NCBI GenBank assembly: GCA_025526995.1
Contig: JAHLKG010000021.1
Coordinates: forward strand, 124,001 to 188,000
Length of the DNA stretch: 64,000 nt
Source: Powellomyces hirtus
Lineage: Eukaryota; Chytridiomycota; Chytridiomycetes; Spizellomycetales; Powellomycetaceae
Direction of reading: 5' to 3'
The notes under the pieces are model-generated. The model was not told the DNA's origin. It did not search any database and saw only the letters and a list, made by a program, of their open reading frames with translations. The position numbers and the translations under genes were made by a program. Shown here piece by piece: positions 1-11,990 of the stretch (the first letter of the stretch is position 1; each line of letters starts with the position of its first letter).

Positions 1-114
1 CGCGTGCGGAAGGAATAGGGAAGAGTTGCGGGGGCCCACCACACCTTGGCCCCGTCCTGGAATGTTGTCCTCCTTACATTTGCTGATTTTTCCAATGTTT
101 GATAATTCCCATAG

Positions 115-1801
115 GATCATGAAGCGAGCTACAACCAGGAACTCATGACCGAGTACGATAAGGTTAGTTTTCCATTTCATGCAGCCAAATGCATTATTCA
201 TGTCACTAACCCACTCACTCACCATGACCATGTATTTCCTTCATCACAGTACCAAGACGCGCAGGCAGAGGCCAACATGCTGCAAACGCGGTGGCAAGTG
301 CATACCGCCAGACGTGCGGAGGAACTGAAGCGCACGTTGGCGGAAGCGGAATCGGTCTGGGAAGCGAAATTGGATCAGAAGAGCGCTGAGATCGAAAAGG
401 TAAACCAAAAATGATGCCCAACACAATACAGCAGCACTGACACAGTAACATTATTCTTCCTCTCACAGCTCCAAGCCAAAATGGCCACCCAATACTCCGA
501 ACACATTGAAGAGCAGCGTCAAGTTTCCGAAGACATTGATACGGAAATCGAGCGGCTTCAGCAACGCTACGAGCGCAAACTCCTCTCAGAACGCGAGGAC
601 GGCGCCCGACTCAAAGGCGAGAATGGCATCATGAGGAAGAAATTCAATACCCTTACCAAGGACATTGATGATAACCGTATGGAAACCACGAGAATGAGAG
701 CGGATGAGAAACGATTAAAAGCGGCGATTGAGGCCCTCGAGAAGGAGATTGCAATGTTGAAGCATGATGTAATGCGGTGAACCCTGTTTCTGTCAGGGAA
801 TGGGCGGAAAAGAGACCACTAACTGGAAACACTCCCCTTGCTCGCACGTTTACCGCAGATGTCGGAACGCGATGTTGCGATTCAAGAAAAAGAACGTCGC
901 GTCTACGACCTCAAGAAAAAGAACCAAGAGCTCGAAAAATTCAAATTCGTCCTCGACTACCGCATCAAAGAACTCAAAGAACAAGTCGAACCGCGGGAAA
1001 ACCACATCAAAGACATGACCTCCCACATCAAAGACATCAACGGGTCCCTTGAGACTCTCTCTGCCCACAAAGCCGGCTTCAACAGCACCATCGCGGACCT
1101 CAGTTCCAAACTCGCCGCGACGAAAGAGGAGTACGCCCTGCGTCATCGCCAGGCGCATCAGCTGGAACATCAAATCAAGTCGTTTACGACTGATCTGCAT
1201 GGCGCGATACCGTATATCCAGGATGCGGCGGTGTTGAGAGCAGCGGTGAATAGACTGTTGGGCAAGTACTTGAGTTCTGCGAATCAGGAGGATTTGACTC
1301 TGGCGGAAGTGGATAGCGAGGTGGCCAAAGAGGGTCGGATGCAGCAGCAGGTGTTGAGAGATCGTGTGAAGGCGCTCCGGAGAGTTGTGGAGACCAATGC
1401 AGCAAAATTCAGATTGGATTCTGTGGGAAGCGTCGTCGTGAACAGGAAGTTGATTGGGTATGTTTTGTTCTGTTATCTGAAAGTGTTTTCCACCGTCCTG
1501 TGCTCCGCGCCTCTCATCTGACCTCATGCATGTAAACAGAGAAATCAACAAACTGCGCCAAATCGGCAAGCACAGCGCCAAACAGATTCAAAACCTCCAG
1601 GTCCTCGCCATCGCAGAGGTCCCACGGCGTGCAGCGCCAAGCGCCAGCACCACCACCAATTCCATCAACCCCACCATCAACACTACCATTGCACGACCAA
1701 CCACCGCCGCAGCAGCACCCGCACCGTCACAACTCGGCCAACACGCCCATCACAAACTTCCTACCATTGTTGGCTCAAAAGCCGTCACGTTTGCGACCTA
1801 G
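115..1801 (+). CDS. CFAP57: CFAP57 (WDR65), C-terminal coiled-coil part, 5' truncated by window edge
   Basis: Exons read as 115-162, 250-399, 469-768, 859-1457 and 1540-1801; phases close and give 452 residues ending at a stop. The first ~110 bases look like the preceding intron, ending in ATAG. The protein is almost entirely coiled coil and contains RVYDLKKKNQELEKFKFVLD followed by IKELKEQVEPRENHIKDM, the hallmark of the C-terminal half of cilia- and flagella-associated protein 57, then a conserved TDLHGAIPYIQD segment and an EINKLRQ segment. The N-terminal WD40 repeats of the family lie outside the window. In other organisms CFAP57 sits in the axoneme and supports inner dynein arm assembly or regulation. 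Its presence argues that the fungus makes a motile flagellum. The last ~60 residues are Thr/Ala/Pro-rich and not conserved. Confidence 0.9.
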
Positions 1802-2457
1802 CCTAGCTGGAGAATTAAGCCCATCCCGCGCTCGACGCACGGTCGACTTCACAAGCACACAATACCACTTGCGATTTTTATATCTTTCCTGTCGTTTTTA
1901 TTCTCTTTCTTTTGTACAATATTTTGGATCATCATGCAAGGCTCTTTCTGCTGTATACAGTTTGCCAGGCATTTTTTTTTTCTCTGGGCGGAGGTATGAG
2001 AAGGCCTGTCAATTTTTGGGGAGGTCCTGTCAATGTGGCGCAGGGAGCGCGTCTCTTCCTTCCTTCCCTATTCTTCTGCGGCTTGTGATGCTTCGCTCGT
2101 TCGTCGCTGTGCATTGATGAAGAAAGAGATGAGATGTTGACGCTATACCTACAGAATTCAGTCCTTGTGCAAGATGTATCAAACGGAAAGCAGCAGGTCC
2201 CACTCCCGCTCCTCAGCCGCCCAGCTTTTACACTCACGTGATGGTCAACAACTATCGCCTCCTTACAAATATCACAGCACACATCCGGCGAAACCCGACG
2301 TGGAACACTTGTCAGAAACCTACTGAGTAGCCGCCAACACGGTTTGGATTCGCGGCGCTGAAGGAGAGGCCGCCTCTGACGGGAATCTCGGAGATCTCTG
2401 CCGGGAGGCCGCATAGTCCTTCTCCAAGTTCTGGACCTCCCTGCAAAGCTCGTTTTA
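1802..2457. other. 3' flank of CFAP57, no gene recognised
   Basis: AT-rich 3' untranslated-type sequence with T-runs (around 1970-1982), then non-coding sequence. Short open frames on both strands show no recognisable domain or splice structure. Confidence 0.4.
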
Positions 2458-2931
2458 CCCATGGGCGTTTGGCCGCCTTCAGCGGAAGCTACAGCCAACG
2501 TGGCGTCGCGGATATTACTCTCCGCATTTGGGATGGGTCCTGGGTCAACTTCTTACCCTCCCAGTACAGCACGGTGACCACATACACCAACACGGCCGCC
2601 CCTGCGGAACTGCCCGCTTTGTGGAACGGAGTGAATATCAGTGAGCCAATTATTGAGGTGAAGATATGATTTTCGATACTCTATGACAGCGGCGGCGCCA
2701 CGATCCTCCTGGCATTCAAGCTCATGACGGGCAGTTCTCGATCATTGGCTCTTTCACGCCCTACGAACTTGAACTCGCCGCCACTGCGGAATCACGTTCG
2801 TCAATCTTCATTTCGGCGACCCATACCTCACAACACCTCCCTCCCGCGGGCTCAATTATTGAAGCGTGGGCCGATAACTGCGGCTTAAGGATTGAGTTCC
2901 AAACATATCTATCATTGCGAGCTGACTGAGG
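2458..2931 (+). pseudogene. possible decayed gene fragment, unknown family
   Basis: A 66-codon frame (2469-2669) with protein-like composition (ADITLRIWDGSWVNFLPSQY) runs into a TGA. A second protein-like stretch in another frame (about 2735-2931) contains GSFTPYELELAATAESRSSI and ends in a stop. The two pieces look like alternating beta-strand sequence and could be exons of one gene, but I find no good GT-AG pair of normal intron size between them and no convincing start. I do not recognise the family. It may be a frameshifted relic, or chance. Confidence 0.25.
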
Positions 2932-3528
2932 ACTTTCCTTTCATTCTTTTATCCGCGGCTTCATATCCGGCGCCGCTGAAGCCCGCGCGTTCGGTCGCCC
3001 TCTTTATGATGGTCGCTTATGCGGGGTTTTTGTGCTTAGCTGTATGATTCTGTCTGCCTTCCTTGTTTGCGGGAGTCCGCTCCGACCTTTAGTATTATCC
3101 CATATACCTCCTGGTTTGCGGCTGTTGTGTTAGGAGCATAAGCTTCTCTACTTCCTTATTGGCCGCTATCCTGTATCATATGATATTAAGATGCCTTCTT
3201 TTCTCTCCTCATCTCTTTTGTACATCCTGCCATGTGATGATTGAGTTCCACTCAAGAGTTATCACGAAGAAAAGGCGCGTGTGAATTTATGTCACCAGAT
3301 GTCACACCACAAAGGGACTGACTGACTGACTGACTGACACCTTCATCAACGACTCAGTGACTGATTGACTAACTAGCCGTGTGACAAAGTGACGAAAGGG
3401 CTCATGGATGTAAGTGGAGTGAGACCCCCCGTAGCGCTCACGAGGCACCACGCACTTGAAAAGTATAAAGCTCGACCAGCCAAACGTGTTAGCGCATACA
3501 GACCTTTTGCCAACACTACCGCACACAT
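2932..3528. other. intergenic, upstream of membrane-protein gene
   Basis: No gene seen. It contains a short GACT microsatellite (3316-3338) followed by degenerate copies, and the presumed promoter of the gene starting at 3529. Confidence 0.4.
3316..3338. repeat. (GACT)n microsatellite
   Basis: Five-plus perfect tandem GACT units, with related TGACTGATTGACTAACTAG sequence just downstream (3358-3376), suggesting a longer tract that has decayed. Confidence 0.8.
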
Positions 3529-4659
3529 ATGCCCAGCAATTCCGAAACCTGCCTTCTGACAACTTTCTTTCTATCGCTCACTTCCTTTGTTCTCGTATCA
3601 ATTTCGTTTGGCAACTATCATCGAAACATGTTTTCTACCGCTGGCGTTCTTGGGTGGGATGATCCTCACACTGTGAGTGTGATCTATCGATGTTACCTCG
3701 CTGCGTATTGTTGGTTTTGTCCTTGACTGGCTGACGGCTGGCCATACACATAGATGCCCAACTACGAAGTGCACAGGGGATACTTGAGAAGCTTGTGGAT
3801 TGTGCCTACGGTGTTGGGAGGCCTGTTTGCGGTATGATTTCCTGCTCCCCACATACTCTCATCTCAAAAACACCAAGAGCTAATTGTGTTTAACAGATTA
3901 CGATGATCGGCCGCTTCATGGCCACGGCTATGTACTATGGCGCCTTGGACGTCAAAGAACAACTCAAGTCGCTGAAACCTGGCAGCCGTCGCGATAGCCG
4001 TCAGGAGGCCTCCAGCTCGGCCGGTGAAGGCGGTGGCGCTCCCGGTTCTGTCGCCGCGGAAATTGAGGCACTCCCCAGCCGTGCAAGCACTCTTTATGGC
4101 GGGGAGGGAGAGGAAAGAGGCGAGGAAGAAGAGACCAAATCTACTTTGGTATGTACTCGGTCAATACTGTCAACTAGACACAATGACAAAACCCTAGCCC
4201 TCACTGTTGCTTTTCCCATTCTATTTCAACCCCACAGTTGAAGCGCTGGGACCGAGGCGCCGAAGCAGCTCGCAAGGCCTTCTTTCTGTCGCTTCTTATC
4301 GCCACCATCTGCTCCTTGCCCATCGAATACATGTGCTCCGGCAGCCCCGATCTGATGCCGGTCCCCGAATGTACCACATGTCTCACCAATGGGGCCTCTC
4401 TTGCCACCGTGATCTTGTCTTGGGTTTTCTTTGCACTCTCGGTGGTAAGTTAGTGTGACGAAGTATTCAGATGCCCTTCTGAGCTCACTACTACCTTCCG
4501 CTCCAACAGGTTTGGGTTTTTCTTGATCTCGGTCTCGCGCACGGCATCAGCGTTGCGGGTACCAGTCTCCTAATGACCTTGCTCGCCCAGCCCCTCATCG
4601 TCGCTGCGTTTATCATTACTTTTCGACGTTGGAGGGAGCTTCGCGATCGCACTTGCTGA
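3529..4659 (+). CDS. orphan multi-pass membrane protein
   Basis: Five exons: 3529-3672, 3754-3831, 3897-4148, 4238-4444 and 4510-4659. All junctions are GT-AG in phase 0 and give 276 residues. Hydrophobic segments occur near residues 8-28 (could be a signal peptide or TM1), 57-80, 165-185, 205-230 and 237-262, so four or five membrane passes. The loop between the second and third segments (residues ~90-155) is a soluble, acidic Ser/Gly/Glu-rich stretch. A short CSGSPDLMPVPECTTC loop with three cysteines lies between the third and fourth segments. I do not recognise the family. An internal ATG (MFSTAGVLGW) is an alternative start that would remove the first hydrophobic segment. The exon chain is well supported by phase; function is unknown. 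Confidence 0.7.
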
Positions 4660-5206
4660 ATTGCAACGCGCGTCGACGCGTCCTTGTCACGCTATCGGTT
4701 TCCTTGACCTACATTTGTATTTGTTACCGTGATTCTGGGAGGCGCCCGTTCTGGAGGTTGTTTTCTGGCTGCGCGTAAGATTTGGAGGAATATGGAGTGG
4801 AGATGTTTTTTCTGGTTTCTTGTCTAGCGTAGGTTTTGCATATCAATCCAGAGATGCGACATATCATCGTTGTTGCAAAATTTCAAACCCTTGCACCAGG
4901 TGTGATTACAAATTTTCATACACAAGACAAAATCCATGAAGAGTGGCTTTGAAATGAAAGGCTCGGTAGTTTCTTTTGACAAAGAACTCTGTTTGATGAC
5001 TGTGACTATCGGGCATCGTGTCAATCAAGCTTTCCAGCAGTGGAACACTCAGTAAAGCCTTGTTCTTCTATGTATCAAGCGGGAAGGGAAAGAGAGGGGA
5101 AAAGAAGAGTCCACAATGAGCCGAGTGCTCATGTTTTTGAAACCAAGAACATGATGATATTGGGGACGCGACGAGGGTAATGTTCCGCAAGGGAGAAAAA
5201 TGTTTT
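4660..5206. other. convergent 3' region between two genes
   Basis: 3' flanks of the membrane-protein gene (+) and the CHY/RING gene (-). No coding signal recognised. Confidence 0.4.
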
Positions 5207-7497
5207 CTATAGCTGCTCCAAGAAGTCCGAGTCACAGGTTCCGCATCGCTGAGAGCCCGCAACCATGACGGGATGTGTGGAAGCCTGGCACTGATGGCAC
5301 CAGAACGACACACCTCGTTGCACCATGCTCGCACGACGATTGCCACCACTGCTACTCGCCAACGAAGTCCTACTCCCACTCCTGGACCGCGAAGCCGCCG
5401 GTTGTTCCTGACCACCACCACCGACCGACGCCGCATCCATTTCCTGGGCACCGGGGGCCGCCGCCGGGTTAGCCGGCGCAGCGGTCGATGTCAACGGAGC
5501 CGAGATGGCTCTGAGTTCCTCGAGAGGGATCTGGTTCTTGTCGGCGGTGTTGAGAACTTTGGTGTTGTACCCTTTGCATTTGACGCATTTGTGGTACATG
5601 AAGTGGAATTTCGCGTGGCATTTCTTTTCACAGTCGTTGCAGTAGATCTGGTTGTATAGGTCGCTGTATTCCTGCGGCATCTGTTGCTGCGCGAGTGCTT
5701 GATCAATCCGGCGGAAGTAGTCCGTCATGTCGGCCAGGGATTTGAGACAGGTGGGACATTGGTACGAGGTTTGGATGTACTCTTGATGGCATTTGTAGTG
5801 GATGCAGTGTCCGCAAGGCTGTGGAAGAGAAAGGAGGTTAAACAGATGTTTTCAAATGTTCAAATTCTCTTCACTTACCATGAAAATGACTGTGGTGGTG
5901 CTCGTGAACATGTACTCTCCACAAATCGGGCAATCGCTCTCCAAGTTTCTCTCGATGCACTTATGTCTTCCCTTGAGACTGATCGCCATGCAGACGTTGC
6001 ATTTCTTGCAATGGAAGTAGTCGATTCCAAGTCCCTTTCCGATCCGGCAGATTCCGCAGTCGTGGCAGTGGTAAATGTTCTTGCGCGGATCGCTGTCCCA
6101 CAACTTGCATTCCTTGCAGTAGTATTTGGCGACCCGACGGCCACAGGCTTCGTTGATGCAGTCTTGACCAGCGGGTTGCACGGTTGCGCAGTACATGCAC
6201 ATCATGGTCGTGATCAGGTTCCTAGAGTTGGCAAAATGTTTAGTTCTCCCACATCATCATAACACCAAAACAGTTTTCTTTGTTTCTTTGGTCGTACCTA
6301 ACAATGTTGTGATCACTGACTTCATCGTGACAGAATCTGCACGTGTCCCATTTGCCGCAGCAGTGAGCTTGGAGTTTGGCGGAGCGCTGATAATGTCTGC
6401 AACCCAAAATCCCGTTGGCCTTGTCATGGTACGTGGCGTGTTTGTCGAGAATCGTCAGCTCGTTGAAGTCCCGACGGCGGTTCTCGAGACGGTTCGTCAC
6501 GCGGGCGCTGGTGGTTGCACGGCTCTGCTGCTTGGCGGACCAGCCTTGTGTCATCAAATCCTGTGGAGAAAAAAATTGAACAACGGAGTCAGTTAAGCAA
6601 GGAACTGCGAAAAGCAGGGAGGTTTTCAGGTGAGTTACGAACCTGAATTTTCTTTGCTTTCTCCGCAGCTGGGATGCTGGTGTCCTGCTGGATGACCATG
6701 ATCCGTTTTCGCATCTCCGTCTGCCTTTCCTGTGTTTGCTGTTCCTTTTCTTTGTCCTCGTTGCTTTGACCAGCATCGCCCTCATCGTCCTCTTCGTCAC
6801 CGTCCTCGTCCATATCATCACTCTCCTCTTCCTCTTCTTCCTCTTCCTCTTCATCCTCCTCATAGTAATCTCCCTCCTGATCCTGGACATCCTCCATCGA
6901 GTCGGGACGAGGATAAGGTGTGGCGTGAGACTCGTCACCGTGGTGGTGATGGTGATGGTGATGGTGATGGTGATGATCATGCTGTGCAGCCTCATTGGCT
7001 TGGTGGAGAATGGCAAGCAGAGAATTGTTGGACCCGTCATTGTCAATCACCATCGCCTCCGACGCCCGTTGTGGCGGGTTGGGGAGTTGCTGAGCCAACG
7101 CTTCTTGCGAAACTCGGCTACGGAGAACAGCGGTGCTGCGTGGAATGTTGCTCGGCGGAAGTCCCGCCAGTCCTTGATTGTTGGAAATGCCCGGTGGAGC
7201 ATAATTGTAGTTGGGCCCGAGATTCGTGTACGAGGACCGCCCTGACATCGAGCTAGCCGAACCCGTCAGAGAATTCCGGGCCGACCGTGGCCTGCTGAAT
7301 TGGAAGCTGTGCTCATGGTGGAGGCCGTCCGGGTGTGATAGATGCTGTTGTAGTATTTGTTGCTGTTGTTGAACGAGCTGGTCCGGATGTTGCGCTTGTC
7401 CGGTCGCACCCCCGGCCTGGTCGCCATCCTGGTTGGGCACTGCCAAAGCTCCGCTGAGCGTCCGGAAAATGCTGTGAAGATTTGCAGTGTACGACAT
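5207..7497 (-). CDS. CHY zinc finger/RING-H2 E3 ubiquitin ligase, RCHY1 (Pirh2)-like
   Basis: Exons on the minus strand: 7497-6643, 6560-6298, 6221-5879 and 5818-5207. Phases close to give 690 residues. The start is the ATG at 7497; the frame extends four codons upstream only through a GTG. Residues ~1-310 are a low-complexity extension with Gln-rich runs, a tract of about 13 His (DNA 6940-6977) and a Glu/Asp-rich block. The conserved part follows: CHY zinc finger (CRHYQRSAKLQAHCC, HDEVSDHNIVR), CTCHY zinc finger (YYCKECKLWD, YHCHDCGICR, HCKKCNVC), RING-H2 (DCPICGEYMF then PCGHCIHYKC and CPTC), and a zinc ribbon (CNDCEKKCHAKFHFMYHKC). This order is that of RCHY1 and fungal relatives, which act as E3 ligases in cytosol and nucleus. 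Family RCHY1 is about 260 residues, so the N-terminal extension and a C-terminal ~110-residue tail that ends in a further CHQC...CGTC pair are extra. Confidence 0.9.
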
Positions 7498-9111
7498 TGT
7501 GCAGGGCACTGGGATTCAATCAAAATCTTGAACGTGGGAGATATTTGCTTGAATCGCAAACACAAACGTCGCTTGCTACAAGGTCTGATTGTGCTCAACA
7601 GGCTTTCTAGAACAAAGCAGATGCAGCGGACGGACTATGAGAAAAGGAACTGGAACAACAAACGCAGAAGGGAAGGAGCGACGAAAGAGGGGAGCGAGCG
7701 AGCGGAGTGTATCACAAAACAGCAAATGATGCGGAGATTATAGGAAAAGCACGACAGATATTTGTGTGAAAAACTAGACCCTTGAAACCCAAGCCCGATT
7801 GATCTCGTATTGCGAAATCCGCATGATGTGTATATACACAAAGTTGGGTCGTGCAGCTGGGTTTTCTCTCGTGTGATTCTATCTATGGGAACAGCTCTAA
7901 GCTCTTTAATGGGTGTGAAGTTGCGTGGGTGACCCTAAAATGATCCCGCCTCAGCGTGATTTTCTTTGGGCTCTACTACTAACAAGCATTGCTGCATACA
8001 GCTAGACACCACTCTTCACCAATAGGGTCGGAGCGGAATTTTGCTGACGTCTGGTGTCGCACTTTGGTGAAACATCGCTTTTAGTTACGATGCGCGTTTA
8101 GTCGGGCAATTTTCCTCTTGCTATAATTGGGTACACTGTGCACAACCGGATCCACTCCGGGGCCTAGGGACATCTAGAGGGTGTGGTCGTGTGATGAATA
8201 GAAAAAAGAAGCGGGTCTCTACCCGGCTTCAGTTGAGATCGTTGTGTAACCGTCTTGTAAAACAAAACAATCGTTGAGTTTGGAAGTATGAGAGAACGCC
8301 AGTCTTATGGCTTGATCTCCTCCGATCAAGATGGGATTTGAAAAGCGTTGTTTTTGTTTGACCATCATGATGCAAAATAGCAAGCTATCAATTATGAGTG
8401 AATGTTTGCGGGGCAGTAACAGAGAGGAGGGTCCTGAGTATGAAGCATTATTTTGCCCAACAAATTTTTATCGTGTATTTGTCTGGGTAAGCGGTCATTG
8501 TTCGCGGAGTTTACTGATTGGCGTCTGATAGCAGAGCGACGTACGTCTGATGTTTTGTTTTATTATTGTTGATCGGAGCGGAGAACTTGCTTACTATGCC
8601 CAAACCCCGCGCGACTAAGCGCGCACGTGACCTCTAAAGGGTCTGGATGTCGCGTGTATGACTGTGAATCTCGAATAGAGATCGCAGATAGAGAAAGAGC
8701 GTAGTCTCTCCATCTATCCATTTGGGGATGGCCAAGACTGTGGAGAAGCAGAGTGCATTTCGATGTAAACCAGAATGCCCAGCGGCAATTAAGGTTCGCT
8801 AGATATTTGCGGCTGGAACAAATGATTCGAGCAATGTGGGCTGATACCGTAATGCCATTTGCCTCCAATCTGCCGAGGAAGCGAACAATGCGGACACTTC
8901 TTGGAGTGTACATTTTTGTCTATCAGGCTTTGTGAAAGAACGCAGACGCTGTCGTCGTGCGGCATTGCCTTTGAACGTGAGCTTTTCTCTATTGTGACAT
9001 TATGACAATCGTTCGGAGATAATCCCTGGGCTTCGACACTCTATGCATGCCTGCGCCCTTCCAATATAATTTCATTGAATGATTAGTGTAATTAAGCAGG
9101 ATCTCTCATCC
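7498..9111. other. intergenic, 1.6 kb, no gene recognised
   Basis: Upstream region of the CHY/RING gene, then sequence up to tRNA-Ala. Frames up to ~116 codons exist on both strands but lack domain, composition or splice support. Confidence 0.4.
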
Positions 9112-9184
9112 GGGGAATTAGCTCAAGTGGTAGAGCGCCCGCTTAGCATGCGGGAGGCACGGGGATCAATGCCCCGATTCTCCA
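9112..9184 (+). tRNA. tRNA-Ala (AGC)
   Basis: A 73-nt cloverleaf. The acceptor stem pairs GGGGAAT with ATTCTCC (one G-T pair). The D arm contains GCTCAAGTGGTAGAGC. The anticodon stem CCCGC/GCGGG holds the loop TTAGCAT with anticodon AGC. The T arm pairs CGGGG with CCCCG. No intron. A pyrimidine-rich run with TTTTT follows shortly after 9184, consistent with RNA polymerase III termination. Confidence 0.95.
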
Positions 9185-9368
9185 TTCATTTTATCTTTTT
9201 CAATGTTCGATCTTAGACCTTTTTTTTTGTCATATTTTGGACACCGCAGGCGACATCTTTGCCGATGCAAAAAATGGAGCTAGATATATACAGGAACAGG
9301 ACGGATGTGCCATAAAAACCCATAACCCGAGAAGATGCTATGCGAAAAATGCCATCTCCGCTCGGAAC

Positions 9369-10522
9369 TCAGAGGAGATCAATCAGGGACTGGTCATCCA
9401 TCTGCTGCGGGTTATGCTGCTGATGGTGACCCGCAGTATGGACCTCCTCGCTTCGTTGTTCCACCTGTCCCTGCTGAACTCCCTGCTGAAGAGGAGCCGG
9501 TTCGTTGAAGTGAGGAGTGCCGCAGATTGTGTACCCAGGAGGAAGCGCGAGGCAATATGGCGGAAACCTATTCGATTCGTCTCCACCACCAATAGGGAGT
9601 TGATCGTGCTCTGGAAGGTGTTGCTGATCATGTGGGCTGAGAAGGTTGGGCGTGGTGTGGTATGCGTGGATGAGGCACAACATCTGACGAAAAAAAGCGA
9701 TGATAATGGAAGACGAGAGTGAATGTTAGCATATGGTTGAAGGGGGGGGGGGGGGGGGAATTACCTGAATGGTGGCGACAGTGAGCATCGCAGTCCCGAA
9801 TGTTGTCATGAACGCCGCGTATTCATTCTTGACGATTGGGAAGCACGCTTCGTGGAATCCATACTCGGGACTATCGATGCAGGACGTCTTGGTCTTGGGG
9901 TTTTTGGGCACGCCGCGGTCGTTAAAGCTGCTAAAGCCGCAGCACTTGTGCTGGAGGGGAGGCAAAGAGTGTGTCAGAGCGGATTTAGTATGACAGAAGT
10001 TGCAATAAGGATTGCGAGATACCTTGTGTTGTTCTTCGTGCAAAAGATAAGGAGCTCGCTCGTATGCGAAGGACCAACGTTCATTGAGGTATTCTTGGAC
10101 CTATTTGCACCATATGGTAGTGAAAAGGGAAGGGGATCGGCCAGTGGAACGACCGCCATGCCAAACTGGCCGGGGATTTATCGACGCACACGTACATCTA
10201 GATGCCCACCCAGTATCTGCGCAGCCGCGAGCACAGCACTAGTCGCACAGATTGCCATCGCCGCCTTCCACCACAAAGCGACCGACTCCCTCGTTGCGCC
10301 CCGCCACGCAAAATAGCCGGCAACAAGAACCGCGACCATCAGTCCGTCCTGCAGCGTTGCGAACCAGAATGCGCTGTGCAGGAAGTCGTGATCGTTGGCA
10401 GCGTCCAGAAAACTGTCTGTCAGGAACCCCGAGGCGTGGGTGAAGCCGTATATGTTTAAAATGGGGATTGCAAGCGCAAGGAGCTGTAGATGCAGTGATT
10501 TCAATGATTGCAAAGCAGACAT
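9369..10522 (-). CDS. tetraspanin-like four-pass membrane protein
   Basis: Exons: 10522-10196, 10100-10023, 9950-9765 and 9683-9369, all GT-AG in phase 0, giving about 301 residues. Three hydrophobic segments lie in exon 1 (around residues 12-30, 47-70 and 85-103). A predicted extracellular loop follows with YLNERWSFAYERAPYLL, then CCGFSSFNDRG, an isolated Cys and FHEACFPIVKN, and then a fourth membrane segment AFMTTFGTAMLTVATIQ. The CCG motif plus two later cysteines in the loop between TM3 and TM4 is the tetraspanin signature. The C-terminal tail (~95 residues) is Gln/His/Pro-rich and presumably cytosolic. The last intron carries a run of 17 C on the coding strand. A frame upstream (10741 downward, beginning MNTNANVDTSALG) could add an N-terminal exon only through an unusually short intron, so I start at 10522. 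Confidence 0.75.
9742..9758. repeat. poly-G/poly-C homopolymer inside tetraspanin intron
   Basis: Seventeen consecutive G on the plus strand, which is the poly-C side of the intron 3 pyrimidine region on the coding strand. Its length may be unreliable in sequencing. Confidence 0.85.
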
Positions 10523-11982
10523 TTTGTCCTCTTGCGTAAATTGGGGGAGCTAGACAATGCTCTTACACCGTAAATTTTGTACGCGGAAAGGCAATCTTTC
10601 ATTTCTTGTAAAGGCGGGGCAGCGTCCTCGTCCCTCATTCCTGACCTGAGGAGATAGTACCGTGCGTCAGTGACCGCTTGATGGATGGCATGCTCGTCGC
10701 TGCTGCTGTCACGCCCCAAAGCTGACGTGTCTACGTTTGCGTTCGTGTTCATGTTATCAACCAAAGTACTTTTTCCTTCGTGGTTGCAAAAGGTGAAGGC
10801 ATGACAGAAAGTCCGAAACGGAATATCTGCACTTGTGTGCGAAAATGACAACTGCAATCGTGAGTCACCAAACGGTGACGGGGACCTGACCCGAAACAAG
10901 CATTTGAAAAGGGGTGTCACTGCATGTTGCCATAATGACATTGCAGAGAGGGTGCAGGGAGTCCCAAGCCACAAAGGGACCAATAATCATCAGGTTGACA
11001 CCGCTGGACAGAAAAGCACGTCTCACACGTTCTCTGAATGAGGCTAGAATTGGAGATTGCTTGACATAGTGCCTGAGACAATTGTGGCTCTACACATGTT
11101 GCATTACAAACATAGGCACTTTCAGACCTCTAGTATGGAGTAGAAAGATGCGGTTACTCCACACGGCCTCCATCCAGACCTACGAGAATCGTCACTTGCT
11201 ACCCCACAATATGTTCAAAAAACCGTTTTCCTGCAATGAGTGTCAAATAAAAAACAAATCTGCGGGCTTTCAACTTGAACATACCAAAGTAACACCGATC
11301 GAGCCACAGGGCGGACGTCAGCGTGTGCATGCGTTCCGGCACTTGAGATGACTTTCCTGGTTCCTTAGATGAACGCTGTTTTTCCGCCACAAGAGTCACA
11401 GCTTTCTTCTGACGTTCACTGCGAGGGGCTCTTTTTTTCATTCTCCCATCCGGTGTCCAGCACAGAATCGTAATCATAAGACACGTGAGACGAATTTTTC
11501 GAGTCAAGAACACCAGTCACTCTATGAGAGGGAAGGTCTTCAGAGGGAAGGAATAGAAGGAAGCCGCGAGGGATGTCCGGAGGCGCGTTACCTTCTTTTC
11601 CTTCTCACACTTCGCGTTCGGACACCTTCATTACGTAAACGTGTCTATCTCGCTAATTTAGAACGCGACTACCCGTTTGTGTTCTTCTACGGCTCCCCCT
11701 TTATTTTATGAGCTGCGCGTCCCCCCAACTCCTTCTTTTGCGCCCCCGACAACGAAGAATGAAACGACTGACTTCTTTGGCTTGGGTGCTTCCAAAACCT
11801 TCTCTGGCATGCATGTCCCCTATTGTGAACAGCAGTCCTTCTTTTGGTCCGCCGCCAAACTCCCGGGACCAGCATTCTGCGCTCTCAACGTTCGGTGCTT
11901 CCACGCAGCTATAGAAAGAGAAGCCTCGACGCGCGTCCTTCTGCCGCCCCTGAACGCGTTCCTCTCGCCCTTGTTTCTCACT

Positions 11983-11990
11983 TATAAAAG
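11983..11990 (+). promoter_or_regulatory. TATA box of the DPBB secreted-protein gene
   Basis: TATAAAAG about 190 bases before the ATG at 12179, in a C/T-rich context. A start site near 12015 would give a ~165-base leader. Confidence 0.6.

Noticed and set aside
850..1581. 243-codon minus-strand frame over CFAP57
   Set aside because: Overlaps exons whose plus-strand translation matches CFAP57; antisense composition is not protein-like.
9237..9722. 161-codon plus-strand frame opposite the last tetraspanin exon
   Set aside because: Antisense shadow; the minus-strand exon joins in phase to the CCG-loop exon.
10501..10983. Separate gene or extra N-terminal exon upstream of the tetraspanin
   Set aside because: The frame lacks a recognisable domain, and joining it to the tetraspanin would need an intron below 40 nt.
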